Source: Batrachochytrium dendrobatidis JAM81 (taxonomy: Eukaryota; Chytridiomycota; Chytridiomycetes; Rhizophydiales). Taken from it: a stretch of 26,170 bases of DNA. How positions within the stretch are numbered: position 1 is the first letter of the stretch; every line of letters starts with the position of its first letter. Below are positions 1 through 9,386 of the stretch, in pieces. The position numbers were made by a program, and so were the translations under genes. The DNA lies in NCBI RefSeq assembly GCF_000203795.2, contig NW_006281106.1, forward strand, positions 1,246,823 through 1,272,992, in the 5' to 3' direction. The notes under the pieces are model-generated. The model saw nothing but the letters and a program-made list of their open reading frames with translations. It ran no database searches and was not told the DNA's origin.

Positions 1-529
1 TGATTTGAATGATCGTCTTGGCAACAATATGGTCAGATTCACGACTGCTAGCCCATTGGTTATGGATTCATGGTCTGATGTCAAGAGCGGTATGAAACCA
101 TCATGTGCCGGAATCAATGCGGTTTCCACATGTCAAGAAAATGCAATCAAGAGTGATGTGTCGTGTGGTGAAGACAAGTCTGCAGCAGTAGATCGAGCCA
201 ATGCAGTGCGTGGATTCATACGTGGCATTGCATTGCAAAAACTTGCATTGTTGGACTGTACATCATCTAATCTTGAACAGCAATATCAAGGTAACCAAAA
301 AACACAGCTACTGCAGCAACTTGATCGTGTTCGTGAAGCCACGGCAAAACTTGAATTGCAGTTCAAATCGCTATCATGTCGTGCCAAGCAACTAGGCAGC
401 TGTGATGCCAAGATTGGTGAGTGTAAAGGTGTTCAAGATAATACACGCTTGGAACGACGATGGTGGGGAGCAGGATCAGGAGCTGGATACGGTGCAGGAG
501 TTGCTGCGGGATATGGTGTAGGCATGTAA
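1..529 (+). CDS. 3' part of an unrecognised Cys-containing, Gly-tailed protein
   Basis: The frame is open from the first bases of the window to a TAA at 527-529, so the gene starts upstream of the window. About 175 residues are visible. They hold seven well-spaced cysteines (CAG, TCQE, SCGE, DCTS, SCRA, SCDA, ECKG), a Gln/Leu-rich middle with coiled-coil character, and a C-terminal tail after RRWW made almost only of Gly, Ala, Tyr and Val. A second TAA follows directly, and an AATAAA at 640-645 fits the 3' end of the mRNA. The cysteine pattern and the secreted neighbour suggest an extracellular or wall protein, but the N-terminus and any signal peptide lie outside the window. I do not recognise a family. 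That the frame is coding is well supported by its length and composition; function is unknown. Confidence 0.6.
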   Translation, partial: DLNDRLGNNMVRFTTASPLVMDSWSDVKSGMKPSCAGINAVSTCQENAIKSDVSCGEDKSAAVDRANAVRGFIRGIALQKLALLDCTSSNLEQQYQGNQKTQLLQQLDRVREATAKLELQFKSLSCRAKQLGSCDAKIGECKGVQDNTRLERRWWGAGSGAGYGAGVAAGYGVGM

Positions 530-772
530 TAATTGAATCTACCCATTTTTTGTTAGCACACCTAAAAAGCTTATTATACCCAGACCGGGAATTTTCCCAT
601 GCTTGATATATTTTTGCAATTCTGTTCACACTTTGACATAATAAACTCAACTTGCATGTATGTGAATTTGTAATATTGACTTGAAGGATGTTTAAGCTAT
701 TTTATTATTTGTTGGAATGGATTGTAAAGCTGTATTTGATTCGAATGTGGGAATAAAACCTTGCAGTTGAGG

Positions 773-780
773 AATATAAA
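773..780 (+). promoter_or_regulatory. TATA-like box of the secreted Ala/Gln-rich gene
   Basis: The stretch ATATAAAA lies about 50 bp upstream of the ATG at 829. TATA-like boxes at similar distances precede two other secreted-protein genes in the window. Position and sequence are seen; function is inferred. Confidence 0.4.
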
Positions 781-828
781 AGCCAATACACTATCTTTAT
801 TGATCAACCAATCTTGGCTATTTATAAA

Positions 829-1523
829 ATGCATCTGTTTACTATTATAACTGCAGTGATGGTGCAGATCGCAGCAGCCATTCCATCTTATACTACTATG
901 GGTTACACGACTGAGAAACGCGATTTGGGCACAGGTTGTCCATACACTCTTGATCAATATGGGACTGCTGCGATGCAGTTTCATACCACCATGCAGCAAC
1001 AACAAACAGCCATTCAAGCACAAGTTCAGGCCACTGCTACTGCCATAGCAACCAATGGCGTAGCTATTGCTTCGGCCAATGCTGTTGGTGGTGCAGCCGC
1101 GGCACCAGTGGTTGATCCATCTGTATACTGGGCTCAGTGGCAGAACTGGAATACCAATCTGGCTAGTTATGGAAATGTTTTGTGGAATGCCGGCTGTTTG
1201 TCTACTTACTGGGACAACGATAGCAATTATTATAATGCAATGATTGCTCTGCAGCAAAATCTCGCACTTCAGGTAACTTTAAACTCGAAGGGTTGAGTTA
1301 CTATTCTAAATATTAACATGTAAACCCATTATAGAATCAGGCTATTTGGAATAATATAGCCGCTGCTAATCAGCAAGCTGCAGCACATGCCAATGCGCTG
1401 TATCTACAGACTGCAACCCAAAATGCGCTGACAACATTCAATTCGGCAGCATGCCAGATTAATACAGCGTATGGAGCACAGTTGAGATGGAATAGTGTTT
1501 CGGGAACTTCATGGAACTGTTGA
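829..1523 (+). CDS. small secreted Ala/Gln-rich protein, two exons
   Basis: Exons are 829-1272 and 1335-1523, giving 210 residues. The open frame extends upstream to a TTG at 814, but the first ATG is at 829 and is followed directly by a signal peptide (MHLFTIITAVMVQIAAA). A Lys-Arg pair at residues 30-31 (TEKR then D) looks like a Kex2-type propeptide site. The mature part is rich in Ala, Gln, Asn and Tyr, with several Trp and four Cys (GCPY, AGCL, SAACQ and the final NC), and has an Ala-rich helical middle. Without splicing, translation would stop at about 1294. With the intron removed, the same composition continues to a Cys just before the TGA. AATAAA at 1577-1582 is the likely poly(A) signal. 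No known domain is visible; it is probably a lineage-specific secreted protein. Confidence 0.75.
1273..1334 (+). other. 62-bp phase-0 intron of the secreted Ala/Gln-rich gene
   Basis: Donor GTAACT follows CAG, a TATTAAC branch-like site lies near 1311, and the acceptor is CATTATAG. A second AG six bases further on (AATCAG, ending at 1340) keeps the frame, so a two-residue (Asn-Gln) splice variant is possible. Confidence 0.75.
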
Positions 1524-1618
1524 GGCTTATATTGAACTGAATTCCTTGGCATATCATCCAATATGCAGAATGATTAAATAAAGTTTGAAGTTGGTTCAGA
1601 TCTTGTCGATATATTATC

Positions 1619-2254
1619 ATGACATTGGCTGAGCGGTAAGTAGTGTTGGCTAGAATGATAGTATTCAGCCATTGCTACGTGTAAATGGTTTGTATTAACG
1701 ATGCTCATGCTGCATTCGCCTCAAGGTTTGCATTGATTGAAAGGGATAGAGCTGTTGCTGCCAAGACTCGAGCAGTTCATCCATCATCCTCTACAACTGT
1801 TCAGAAAAGACTTGAGCCATCCACTTTTAACAAAAGACTTGATGCAAAGACTGCTGCAACTCTCTTGAAGCAGCAACAACAGACTGGTCATAAAATGTCC
1901 AATTCTGCTGCCAGTATGATGACCAAGCAAAGTAATGGTCGTACTAAAGCATCCAAGACCATTTCAGTGGTCAAACCCCTTGTAAAGCGTCTTGGACCCA
2001 AACCAGGTCCAATTGAGAATCGTCTTGGCAAGCGGCTTATTGACCGGTTAGGTGATAAACCCACTGCTGCTGGAAAGACTAAAGCTGTATTACGCTCCAA
2101 GAAAGCAGGAAAGGTATCCAAGACTATAGTATCCAACTCGACTCCTAAAAGCAAGACTCGAGGACGTGTTGCTAATATTGGCTCATCCAGTTATTCTGCA
2201 GCAGATATGATGGATGATGACGATTACAAATTTGGTCAAGCTGCAATATATTAA
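1619..2254 (+). CDS. CHTOP-like basic RLG-motif protein (mRNA-export adaptor type)
   Basis: Proposed exons are 1619-1635 and 1726-2254, giving 181 residues. The long frame could start at an ATG at 1685, but a 17-nt exon ending at a perfect GTAAGT donor joins in phase to 1726. The resulting N-terminus is MTLAERFALIERDRA, much like the conserved start of metazoan CHTOP (Friend of PRMT1). The rest is Lys/Arg-rich with repeated Arg-Leu motifs (QKRLEP, NKRLDA, VKRLGP, ENRLGK, IDRLGD), also as in CHTOP, then a basic stretch and an acidic MMDDDD tail. CHTOP works with the TREX complex in nuclear mRNA export. The Arg/Gly-rich region of animal CHTOP is missing, so the assignment is a resemblance only. 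The start lies about 40 bp past the upstream gene's poly(A) signal, so the promoter must be very short. Confidence 0.55.
1636..1725 (+). other. 90-bp phase-2 intron after a 17-nt first exon
   Basis: Donor GTAAGT is at 1636-1641, a branch-like TATTAAC lies near 1694, and the acceptor is CCTCAAG at 1725. The phase fits exactly. The stronger-looking acceptor ATTCAG at 1668 would lead into an in-frame stop. The non-pyrimidine AAG acceptor is the weak point. Confidence 0.5.
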
Positions 2255-2389
2255 TTCTCGATATTTCAAGATTATAATTAGACTGGTTCATTACTATGGT
2301 TGCAGCTGTGGAGTGGATCTCTATTGCAGTGTGGATGGATGCGCAATCATTACTGCACGATAAGCCTTCAACATGCTTCGACTCGTGCA

Positions 2390-3529
2390 TTACAAAGTAT
2401 CGGGTGAAATTGCAATAGATTCAAGTGGTGCATGTGTTGCTTGATCAACAGACTCACCCCAATCACTTGCCGGATCTTGTTGATCAGTAGTTGTTGCATA
2501 CTCGATAGAAAGCCGAGCCGATTCCTTATTAGACCGTGTCGGCTTGTCCTTGTCTGAATCAAAACAAATGATGCTATCGGCTGCATATACTTTTGTCTCT
2601 GTGGACTCCTGTTTTTGCTGATGTGCACAATCGCACAAGTCTTTTAGCTCGTCTTTATGCGTATTGACATACTTGACGGCTGTACATGCCGCTGCTTTTT
2701 TGGCATCGCGTTGCCCAGTGCCGAGACATTGAGCCAATACCATGTTGTGATACGTGATAGTGGCGGTAGTACCTCCATGTAGACCATATTCATATCTGAA
2801 TGTTTTGTTTTTAAAAATAGTTGGATTTCAGTACTTTTTGGCAATTGTATTCAACAGAAATGCAGACAATAGATTTGTAGTTGTCAAATTTACCCGACAA
2901 AAAACATACGTGTAATCTATCTTGACACATTTAAACAATGAATAGGACAAGGTTCGCAATTCAGCAACTGGGTTCTCGTATATCATTGATTCTCCACCAA
3001 ACAGCGATGTGAATCGCCACCACCAAGGTGAGATCACTGTGATGTCAAACATGCTTTGCACGCAGTGTATATCAAATTGAGAATCTACAAATACAGCACC
3101 TAGCATGGACTCGTAAACATCACCTGCAGTTTTTGGTGCTGTATTTCCCTTGTTCCAAAACAATCGAGCAGAGGCAATTTGAGTAGCTGACGTCGATATT
3201 GGTAATGAAGTAGATGATTCAGATGCAAGATAGCCTTGAACCCATGCAGTAAACCGCCCGATTGCTGCTTCCATAGTCATATCTGTATGGCGTATATACT
3301 TTACCAACCCAATTTGAATCGACACACATGCCAGAAATTGATTGCAAACAAGCTCAGCGCGAAGTTTTGATAATCCACCTGGATTCAACGGTGGTGTAAT
3401 TTTATACAAATGTTGCATTGCAAGGTAAGAAAGCACTGCATCTCCTAAAAATTCAAGCCGTTGAAATATGCTACCCAGTTTTCCCGTTCCTGAATGGTTA
3501 TAGTCCATGATATCAACGAGTTTATGCAT
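2390..3529 (-). CDS. Dicer-like RNase III with C-terminal dsRBD, lacking helicase and PAZ
   Basis: Exons on the minus strand are 3529-2910 and 2795-2390, giving about 341 residues from the first ATG. The RNase III signature QRLEFLGDAVL is at about 3463-3431 and the second motif, GDVYESMLGAVFVDS, follows. Both carry the four metal-binding acids (E, D, D, E), so the active site looks intact. A PVAEL segment then leads into a double-stranded RNA binding fold that spans the intron (YEYGLHGGTT before it is completed by QRDAKKAAACTAVKYV). The tail is Ser/Asp-rich. The order and motifs match the second RNase III domain and dsRBD of Dicer. The frame stays open upstream to about 3649 without an ATG, and the usual ALTH motif is not seen, so an upstream exon may be missing from this model or lost. 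No helicase, PAZ or first RNase III domain is present upstream. Either this is a short Dicer or Rnt1-like enzyme, or a 5'-truncated copy. Confidence 0.7.
2796..2909 (-). other. 114-bp phase-2 intron within the dsRBD
   Basis: On the minus strand the donor is GTATGT and the acceptor is ACATTCAG. Joining them carries the frame from KIDYT into YEYGLHGG and on through the dsRBD; without splicing the dsRBD is lost. Confidence 0.75.
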
Positions 3530-5398
3530 ACTACTTACACCACACACACCAAACCGACTCAGTGATATGCAAGTGTTGCAGTTTGACCAAATCGCAATCA
3601 CCCATATTGTCGACTGTCTAACTCGTTGACATTCAAACCGTGCAATCACTAGTCACAATATAATGGTTGACTGGTTCGTTTGATTGATCTGACATTGACA
3701 CTTTGCAAACCTTGACTTGATTCATCAACTTGGATATTCATATAATATTGGGTTTGTATCATCACGTTGGACTCGTTATCAAACACCTTGATGTGTCTAT
3801 GCAACACAAACTCGATATACACACATTAGTTACTGTTTGACATGACTGGGTCGATCATACATACCAGACAATGCAACTGTATTAGTTGTATGATACAATC
3901 AATCATGGTTGACTCATCACTATCAAATATCAAATGTTGATCACGTATACATTGATTTGTAATTGCATGGTCCGTTGGCAATACACACTATGATATGATT
4001 GACAAGTTGTTGATTTGCAGTAATCAGATGTGCATCACCTGTAACATTGGATGCAATTGACGAGTTGTAACCGCTAGTCAACAATCATCGATATGTTAGT
4101 GATTGTATTGACTACATGATTGGTATGGATTAGCTGTCATGATCGATTGGTGGACAATACAATACACATTGATTATGACGTGTCGCAACTAGTTGATATA
4201 TGCAGACTCGACTGATAATCGACTATATGTTGATTTGTAACTCTGTCACTGTTGGTTTGGATCGGTCATTGCTACTGCTTGTATATGCAGTGTATACATG
4301 TGTGATGTATTGGATATCGGTGTTGTGTATGTTGAACCTGTTGGACAATATATTGTCATGTTGTATCAAATCGCACCATATTTAGAATGCAATCAGTGAT
4401 TCGTTGGTTTAGTGATCGACTCGACTCACATTCGACTGTAATGTTCACAAATATGCATTGCTGATTGACACGCATATATCGACATGTATCAGACTTGAAC
4501 ATGGTGTATATCAGTTGCATATACCAATCACTGATGCAATTGATGATGATCGACTAGTCAATCAATTGGATATCAACACCAATGTCAGTTAATTACCACA
4601 TGAATACTTGCAGTTGTGACCTGTATTCAGTCAGTAATGTTGTTGTATGTCGCGACTTGGTGCAACATACATCATGATATGTTGGACAATTGTATTGCAA
4701 TACAGTCAATGGCATGCTGGTGATTTGTTGTGCTGTCTGACTGTATATATGGTGTCGATCAGTGTCAATCAGTAATGCATTTGTATTGGTCATGACTTGC
4801 GTGCAGTAATCTGGCAGTATCGTGATGTATGATACCATGATCAATGCAAAACACCATTTGATCAAGCACGGTAATTGTGATTGTGATTACAATCTAGAAT
4901 TGTGTGTGGAATACAATCAGAATCACAGTTGGCAGGATATTGGGTGACTTTGTGTGAAATAACCATTATTGGTAGTTCAACCTGGATATACACAAAAAAC
5001 AACCGACTGTTGCATAGACTGTATTTGAATTTGCATGATAGCAAGTCGTTGGATAACCCGACCTGTATACAAATTGACTGATAAATGACAAATGGGACCA
5101 ATCTAAACAGTGCACAGATGGATGCTGGTCAAAAAACATGACCAATTGAACAATCAGTCAAATACTTGGCATACAATGACAGTGTATGCTGTGGTAATGG
5201 ATTGTAGATGCGATGATAACTATCCATAATGGCACTACCTGATCACTGGATACATGACCGCAATTGGAGAGATCAACACAACATACTACCGAGGTTAATT
5301 ATACACCAACAGTGATGCTTGTATATTGATTCACCCTATAAGGTGTATTTGGCTTTTTCTAAATATCCATTTGGAGATTTCTGATTGTCACCCTTGAA

Positions 5399-5423
5399 AC
5401 TGCCGTCATTATAAAACGGCAGT
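5399..5423. repeat. 8-bp inverted repeat around a TATAAA core
   Basis: ACTGCCGT at 5399-5406 and ACGGCAGT at 5416-5423 are perfect inverted copies with a 9-nt loop, CATTATAAA. A short ATG frame of about 22 codons starts roughly 45 bp downstream and quickly stops. It could be the promoter of a lost gene, or chance. Confidence 0.35.
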
Positions 5424-5760
5424 CATCTACCAGATTCAACCCATTTTCATCACACTACTCGATACAATGCTGATTACTCTAGAATGCGTTACAAGTGGTT
5501 GCTGCAGTTCGACTTGCATTAGAATCACCTTTTGAAATTGACAGTCAATCAAACAATAGGCTGTCAAAATGATCACCCGTTGAATTGGATGGTGATATCA
5601 AGAAATGTTACACAATGAGATCCAATGTTGATGGAGTCGGTGTATGTATCATGCCATTTATTGTAATGTGTGTGATATGTTCAAACCGTGCATGTATTGG
5701 ATCAGTTTAATATAGTATACTGCTGCAAATACCATGATTATTACATTCCATTAGTATGTG

Positions 5761-5779
5761 TGATCATATTGCACCAATC
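5761..5779 (+). repeat. 19-bp dispersed repeat, copy 1
   Basis: TGATCATATTGCACCAATC recurs without mismatch at 10542-10560. The flanks are loosely similar (ACATTCCATTAGTATG here, CCAATGTAATAGTATG there), which suggests a decayed dispersed repeat. Confidence 0.4.
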
Positions 5780-6269
5780 GACCAGTATACAATTACTGTA
5801 TACATCAACATGTGCATAATGACCATATTGTTGGCATTGTATATTCAACATGTGATATTTGATACACGACAAAGTTGATACTGCGACTGATGTGTGTGAT
5901 CAGTCAGGCTATTGATGCAACCATTTTGATACCACAATCAACGAGTCAAACCAGTCAAATTGGTCGGATCTGATATCAACACACATGACTATTGTTGGTA
6001 TTGGTATTGCATGTGCCAATACGACATGTCAAGAAATATCATATCGACACAATACACACATGCATGTCAGCATCATCAATGTGTACAACTATGCAATATA
6101 TAATCAACTGTATTGTATTGGAAATACAAGTGTCAATGTAAAATATGATATCATGTCAACCAAGACTGTGTACAATAATCAGATATAATGCATGCACATA
6201 CAATTTTATTGTAAATTAAACCATAATGACAATTGAATCGGTTGAAATCAGTCCAGATTAGCATTTAAA

Positions 6270-7109
6270 TCAATTGAGTGGATCGTCACGTTTGGGTCGT
6301 TTAAAGAATGATCCCAATCCATCCATAAGCTTGGAAAACCCTTTCCGTTTATTGGAGGGAGCTTTCTGTCTAGAGGATCCAGATCCAGATTCTTCATCTG
6401 ATGATTCTTCGTCCGATGATTCTAAATCTTTGTGTTTTCGTCGACCACCAGATTTTTGATCAAGATCCTTGTTTTTTAATGATTGCTTTTCAAGGTAATT
6501 TTTAGCGGAAGGCGTTTCTTTGATAAGCGAAGCTTGGTGAGCAACTGTTGCAACATTCATAGTGGCTCCGAAAACGAGACTCACAATCTGTTGATCGGTC
6601 TCCCATTCTTTTTCTACAAGATCACCAAGCTTGGACTCGCACTCAACAAATTCTTTTCGAAATTTGCCAAATTCGAAATATTGAGCTTCAAGATCAAGCT
6701 CAGCCTTTTGAATTTTTTCATCGTGCTCTGGATCGCCACCTTTTCTTTGAGGTTTCTTTTCCAGAGTTTCAAGCTTTTTTTCCAAGCGCTTTACCACCTT
6801 ACGTTGACCCTCATATCGAGATTTTAACAACTCGCATATTTTTCTTTGCTGTTTACGATCATGATCTATCTCTGCGTATTTTTCGAGCAATTCCTTGACG
6901 TTACCTGGAAGTGGATCAAGACCATCTAAGCCTATACCGTTTGGATTAGGAGTTGACGAGGTGCTAGACTCGGTGCTTGTAGTTGCACTGGGAATGACGG
7001 TTGAAGTGCTAGTTTCAACATCTGTAGTTGCACTGGGATCGATTGGATTGGCTGTAGTAACCGAGCAAGCAAGCAGGATCGATGACAATACAGCAACTGC
7101 GAGTTTCAT
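6270..7109 (-). CDS. secreted coiled-coil protein with acidic Ser repeat and basic NLS-like tail
   Basis: 279 residues from the ATG at 7107-7109; the open frame upstream of it has no other ATG. Residues 1-20 form a signal peptide ending VTTA before NP. A Ser/Thr/Pro linker (about 23-58) follows, which is probably O-glycosylated. Then come two charged coiled-coil stretches (about 72-118 and 128-180) with heptad Leu and many Lys and Glu, an acidic repeat SSDEESSDEE (231-240) that matches casein-kinase-2 site rules, and a basic tail with NKRK (253-256) and KRPKR (270-274). A TATA-like box lies about 60 bp upstream and AATAAA on the minus strand at 6210-6205. No known domain is recognised. Batrachochytrium has expanded families of such secreted proteins. 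Action in the host nucleus is inference from the NLS-like tail only. Confidence 0.75.
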   Translation of the reverse strand: MKLAVAVLSSILLACSVTTANPIDPSATTDVETSTSTVIPSATTSTESSTSSTPNPNGIGLDGLDPLPGNVKELLEKYAEIDHDRKQQRKICELLKSRYEGQRKVVKRLEKKLETLEKKPQRKGGDPEHDEKIQKAELDLEAQYFEFGKFRKEFVECESKLGDLVEKEWETDQQIVSLVFGATMNVATVAHQASLIKETPSAKNYLEKQSLKNKDLDQKSGGRRKHKDLESSDEESSDEESGSGSSRQKAPSNKRKGFSKLMDGLGSFFKRPKRDDPLN

Positions 7110-7167
7110 TGTATTGGTTTGGTTGAGCAAGTTGCAATGTCATTCAACAGGTCGGGTTTTGAACTGT

Positions 7168-7175
7168 ATTTATAT
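7168..7175 (-). promoter_or_regulatory. TATA-like box of the coiled-coil secreted gene
   Basis: ATATAAAT on the minus strand lies about 60 bp upstream of the ATG at 7109, much as in the gene at 11701. Confidence 0.4.
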
Positions 7176-7199
7176 CCATTATTGAATAGATAACATTAA

Positions 7200-9250
7200 A
7201 AGCATATCCCTTGAATAACCGTCCTAAGGGGTTGACTTTATTGTCAGGGTTGGTGTTGATTTGTGATTTGTGATCAATTTCAAACTTTGAAGGGATCTCC
7301 CTTTATATGTTGATCCACAATTTTGATTAAGCCGCTATTTGATCATACGCTCAAATATCATATGGTTGATTAAAAGCTTCACCCTGAAAAGGGTTATGGT
7401 CAAGGGTCAGGGTTAAGAAATGAGCATAAACCAAAACTGAAATGAGTTGACACTCGGCTATTAGTTGGTCATCAATATGTGCCGTGATATTCCATGTTTA
7501 TTAAAGTAGCAAGTGATTGGCACGATTCAACGTACAAGTAGTGTATAGTGAGCATCGGATGATACTGTTTTACTTGAACAAGAGTGCTAAATCCGTTGGA
7601 ATAAATATAATTTAGTCGTCTATTTCTGTACTACATTTTACACCCTCATTGTTACACAACATCAAATGTCTACAAAAACGGCTGGAAATGGAATGTGTTT
7701 GTAGGAATACAAAACATCATACACAAAATGACAGCAGTATTGCGTACATACAAATCAAAGTATGCTATCATGATTGCCAACGGATTAATTAAAAACAACT
7801 TTATATCCAACTTGCCCATCAACAACCAACAACTCTGTTGGAGTTTTGTGTAATCTGATTTATATTAATTTAAATGGAGGTGTGTGTATGATCTGTAACT
7901 GTTAGTAGTTGACAGAAAATAACAAATCAAAAGTGTAATGGGTGTTGCACAATAATTCAGGATCAGCAGATTTGGAGTTTTCAATGATAATGAAAAGATG
8001 TAATAAAACAATAATATGTTGAAATGGTTGGAAGAGTCATTTATTAATAAATATGAGTTATAGTCAGTCTTGTAGTAATTGATTGTTTGTATCTTGGTGA
8101 CACACAAGTAGAATGTATGATGAGCAATCAGAAAAGTAAATTGATCAATAGGTGTAATTCCTATTGTTTACCAAGTCAAATAGTGGAATTATGGCACACA
8201 AACATTGGTGATACGAGTCCCTTGGATCATCACATATTACCATTTAGTATTCTGCATGGATACTCGACACATTTGGTAGTCATACATTGTATGGTCACCA
8301 AGTTTGAACCCACATTCATGTATTGTGTTGGACTGTCAATGTTGTCAATACAACTCTGTACACACATTTGTTGTATTCTGAATCACGGATACAATCGCAA
8401 TCTAATTCAACAACAATCATGACACATGTCAGTAATGCAACTGTTGTTTGCATGCCAATCACCACCAACAACACCACTGTATTGTCAATCAGTCCATGAC
8501 ACTGGCTGTTTATTACACACCAACACTGTTAGTGTTCCGTTTACATGACTAGACTGCAAGTTGTCGTATTCGTTTCTGTAGATTTGAAATTGTTGGTAAT
8601 CGAGTTTTGACATTCAATTCGTGCTGTTTTTGTATATTTTTGTATATTGCTGGACATTCAACTCAACGTCTTGTTCCAAAGTAGACATGTGTTTGATGTC
8701 ATGTTTGTATAATCGAAATAGGAATCCAGCTTGCCAAGTAAATGCTGCAAGACTCTTGACAACCAGTCATGTACAGTATTGAGTCGGATGTTCATACTAT
8801 TGATAGCATGACAATTGACAGTTCAAGAGTTCTGTTGAAGCTTTTCTAATCATTGGCAATACTTTGAGTTTGCGTATTGAAAGTATTATAGTTGGCATAA
8901 AGTATTGATACTGCTGATATGACCATCAATCCATACTGCATTGAACAGGACTGCAGCACAGTGCCATATCACTAGATCAAGTGTTGAGGCAGAGTCGTTT
9001 GAAGGATTTTACCACTAATATTTGGCCAGCTGTTGTGTGGATAAACTGTTACCCTATACTGACCGTAACTTGAAACTGAATGATTATGCCAATCGATCTT
9101 GACATATTTTTTAGTATATGTATTAGGGTCACCATTCCTTGACTATGAGTCATGTTTCATTTAATGGTTGAAAGGCTGTGCATAAAACAGCCTACACATG
9201 AGTATATGTGCTACATATACCTAAATGGCGGTCGAGTTGTTGCTGCATAA
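7200..9250. other. gene-poor AT-rich region
   Basis: No supportable gene. The part next to 7200-7420 probably holds the promoter of the minus-strand secreted gene and contains several AGGG/CCCT words, including an ACCCT-GAAA-AGGGT inverted repeat near 7384 and ACTTTGAAGGG at 7284-7294. A hairpin lies at 9173-9193. The remaining open frames look random. Confidence 0.55.
9173..9193. repeat. 7-bp inverted repeat around a CATAAA core
   Basis: AGGCTGT at 9173-9179 and ACAGCCT at 9187-9193 are perfect inverted copies with the loop GCATAAA, about 195 bp upstream of the ATG of the next secreted gene. The arrangement resembles the hairpin at 5399-5423. Confidence 0.3.
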
Positions 9251-9386
9251 GCTCATATAACCCGTATGTCTTGATCATATATTTAATCGCTATGAAGGTA
9301 TGGTTCATATCCACAACTGACCCATTCATTACCAAGAATTGTCCTACTAATTGACAAGCTTTATCACATTCATTCTCGTCGACAGG

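Larger units (their letters stand above)
3650..6204. other. gene-poor AT-rich region
   Basis: No supportable gene. The open frames here are short, rich in Cys, Tyr, Ile and His, and lack codon structure, as expected of random AT-rich DNA full of TTG, CAA, TGT and ACA words. There is a hairpin at 5399-5423 and one copy of a 19-bp repeat at 5761-5779. Confidence 0.6.

Noticed and set aside
4200..5101. Several frames of 60-90 codons in the AT-rich region
   Set aside because: Composition is that of translated random repeat-rich DNA; no start context, signal peptide or domain.
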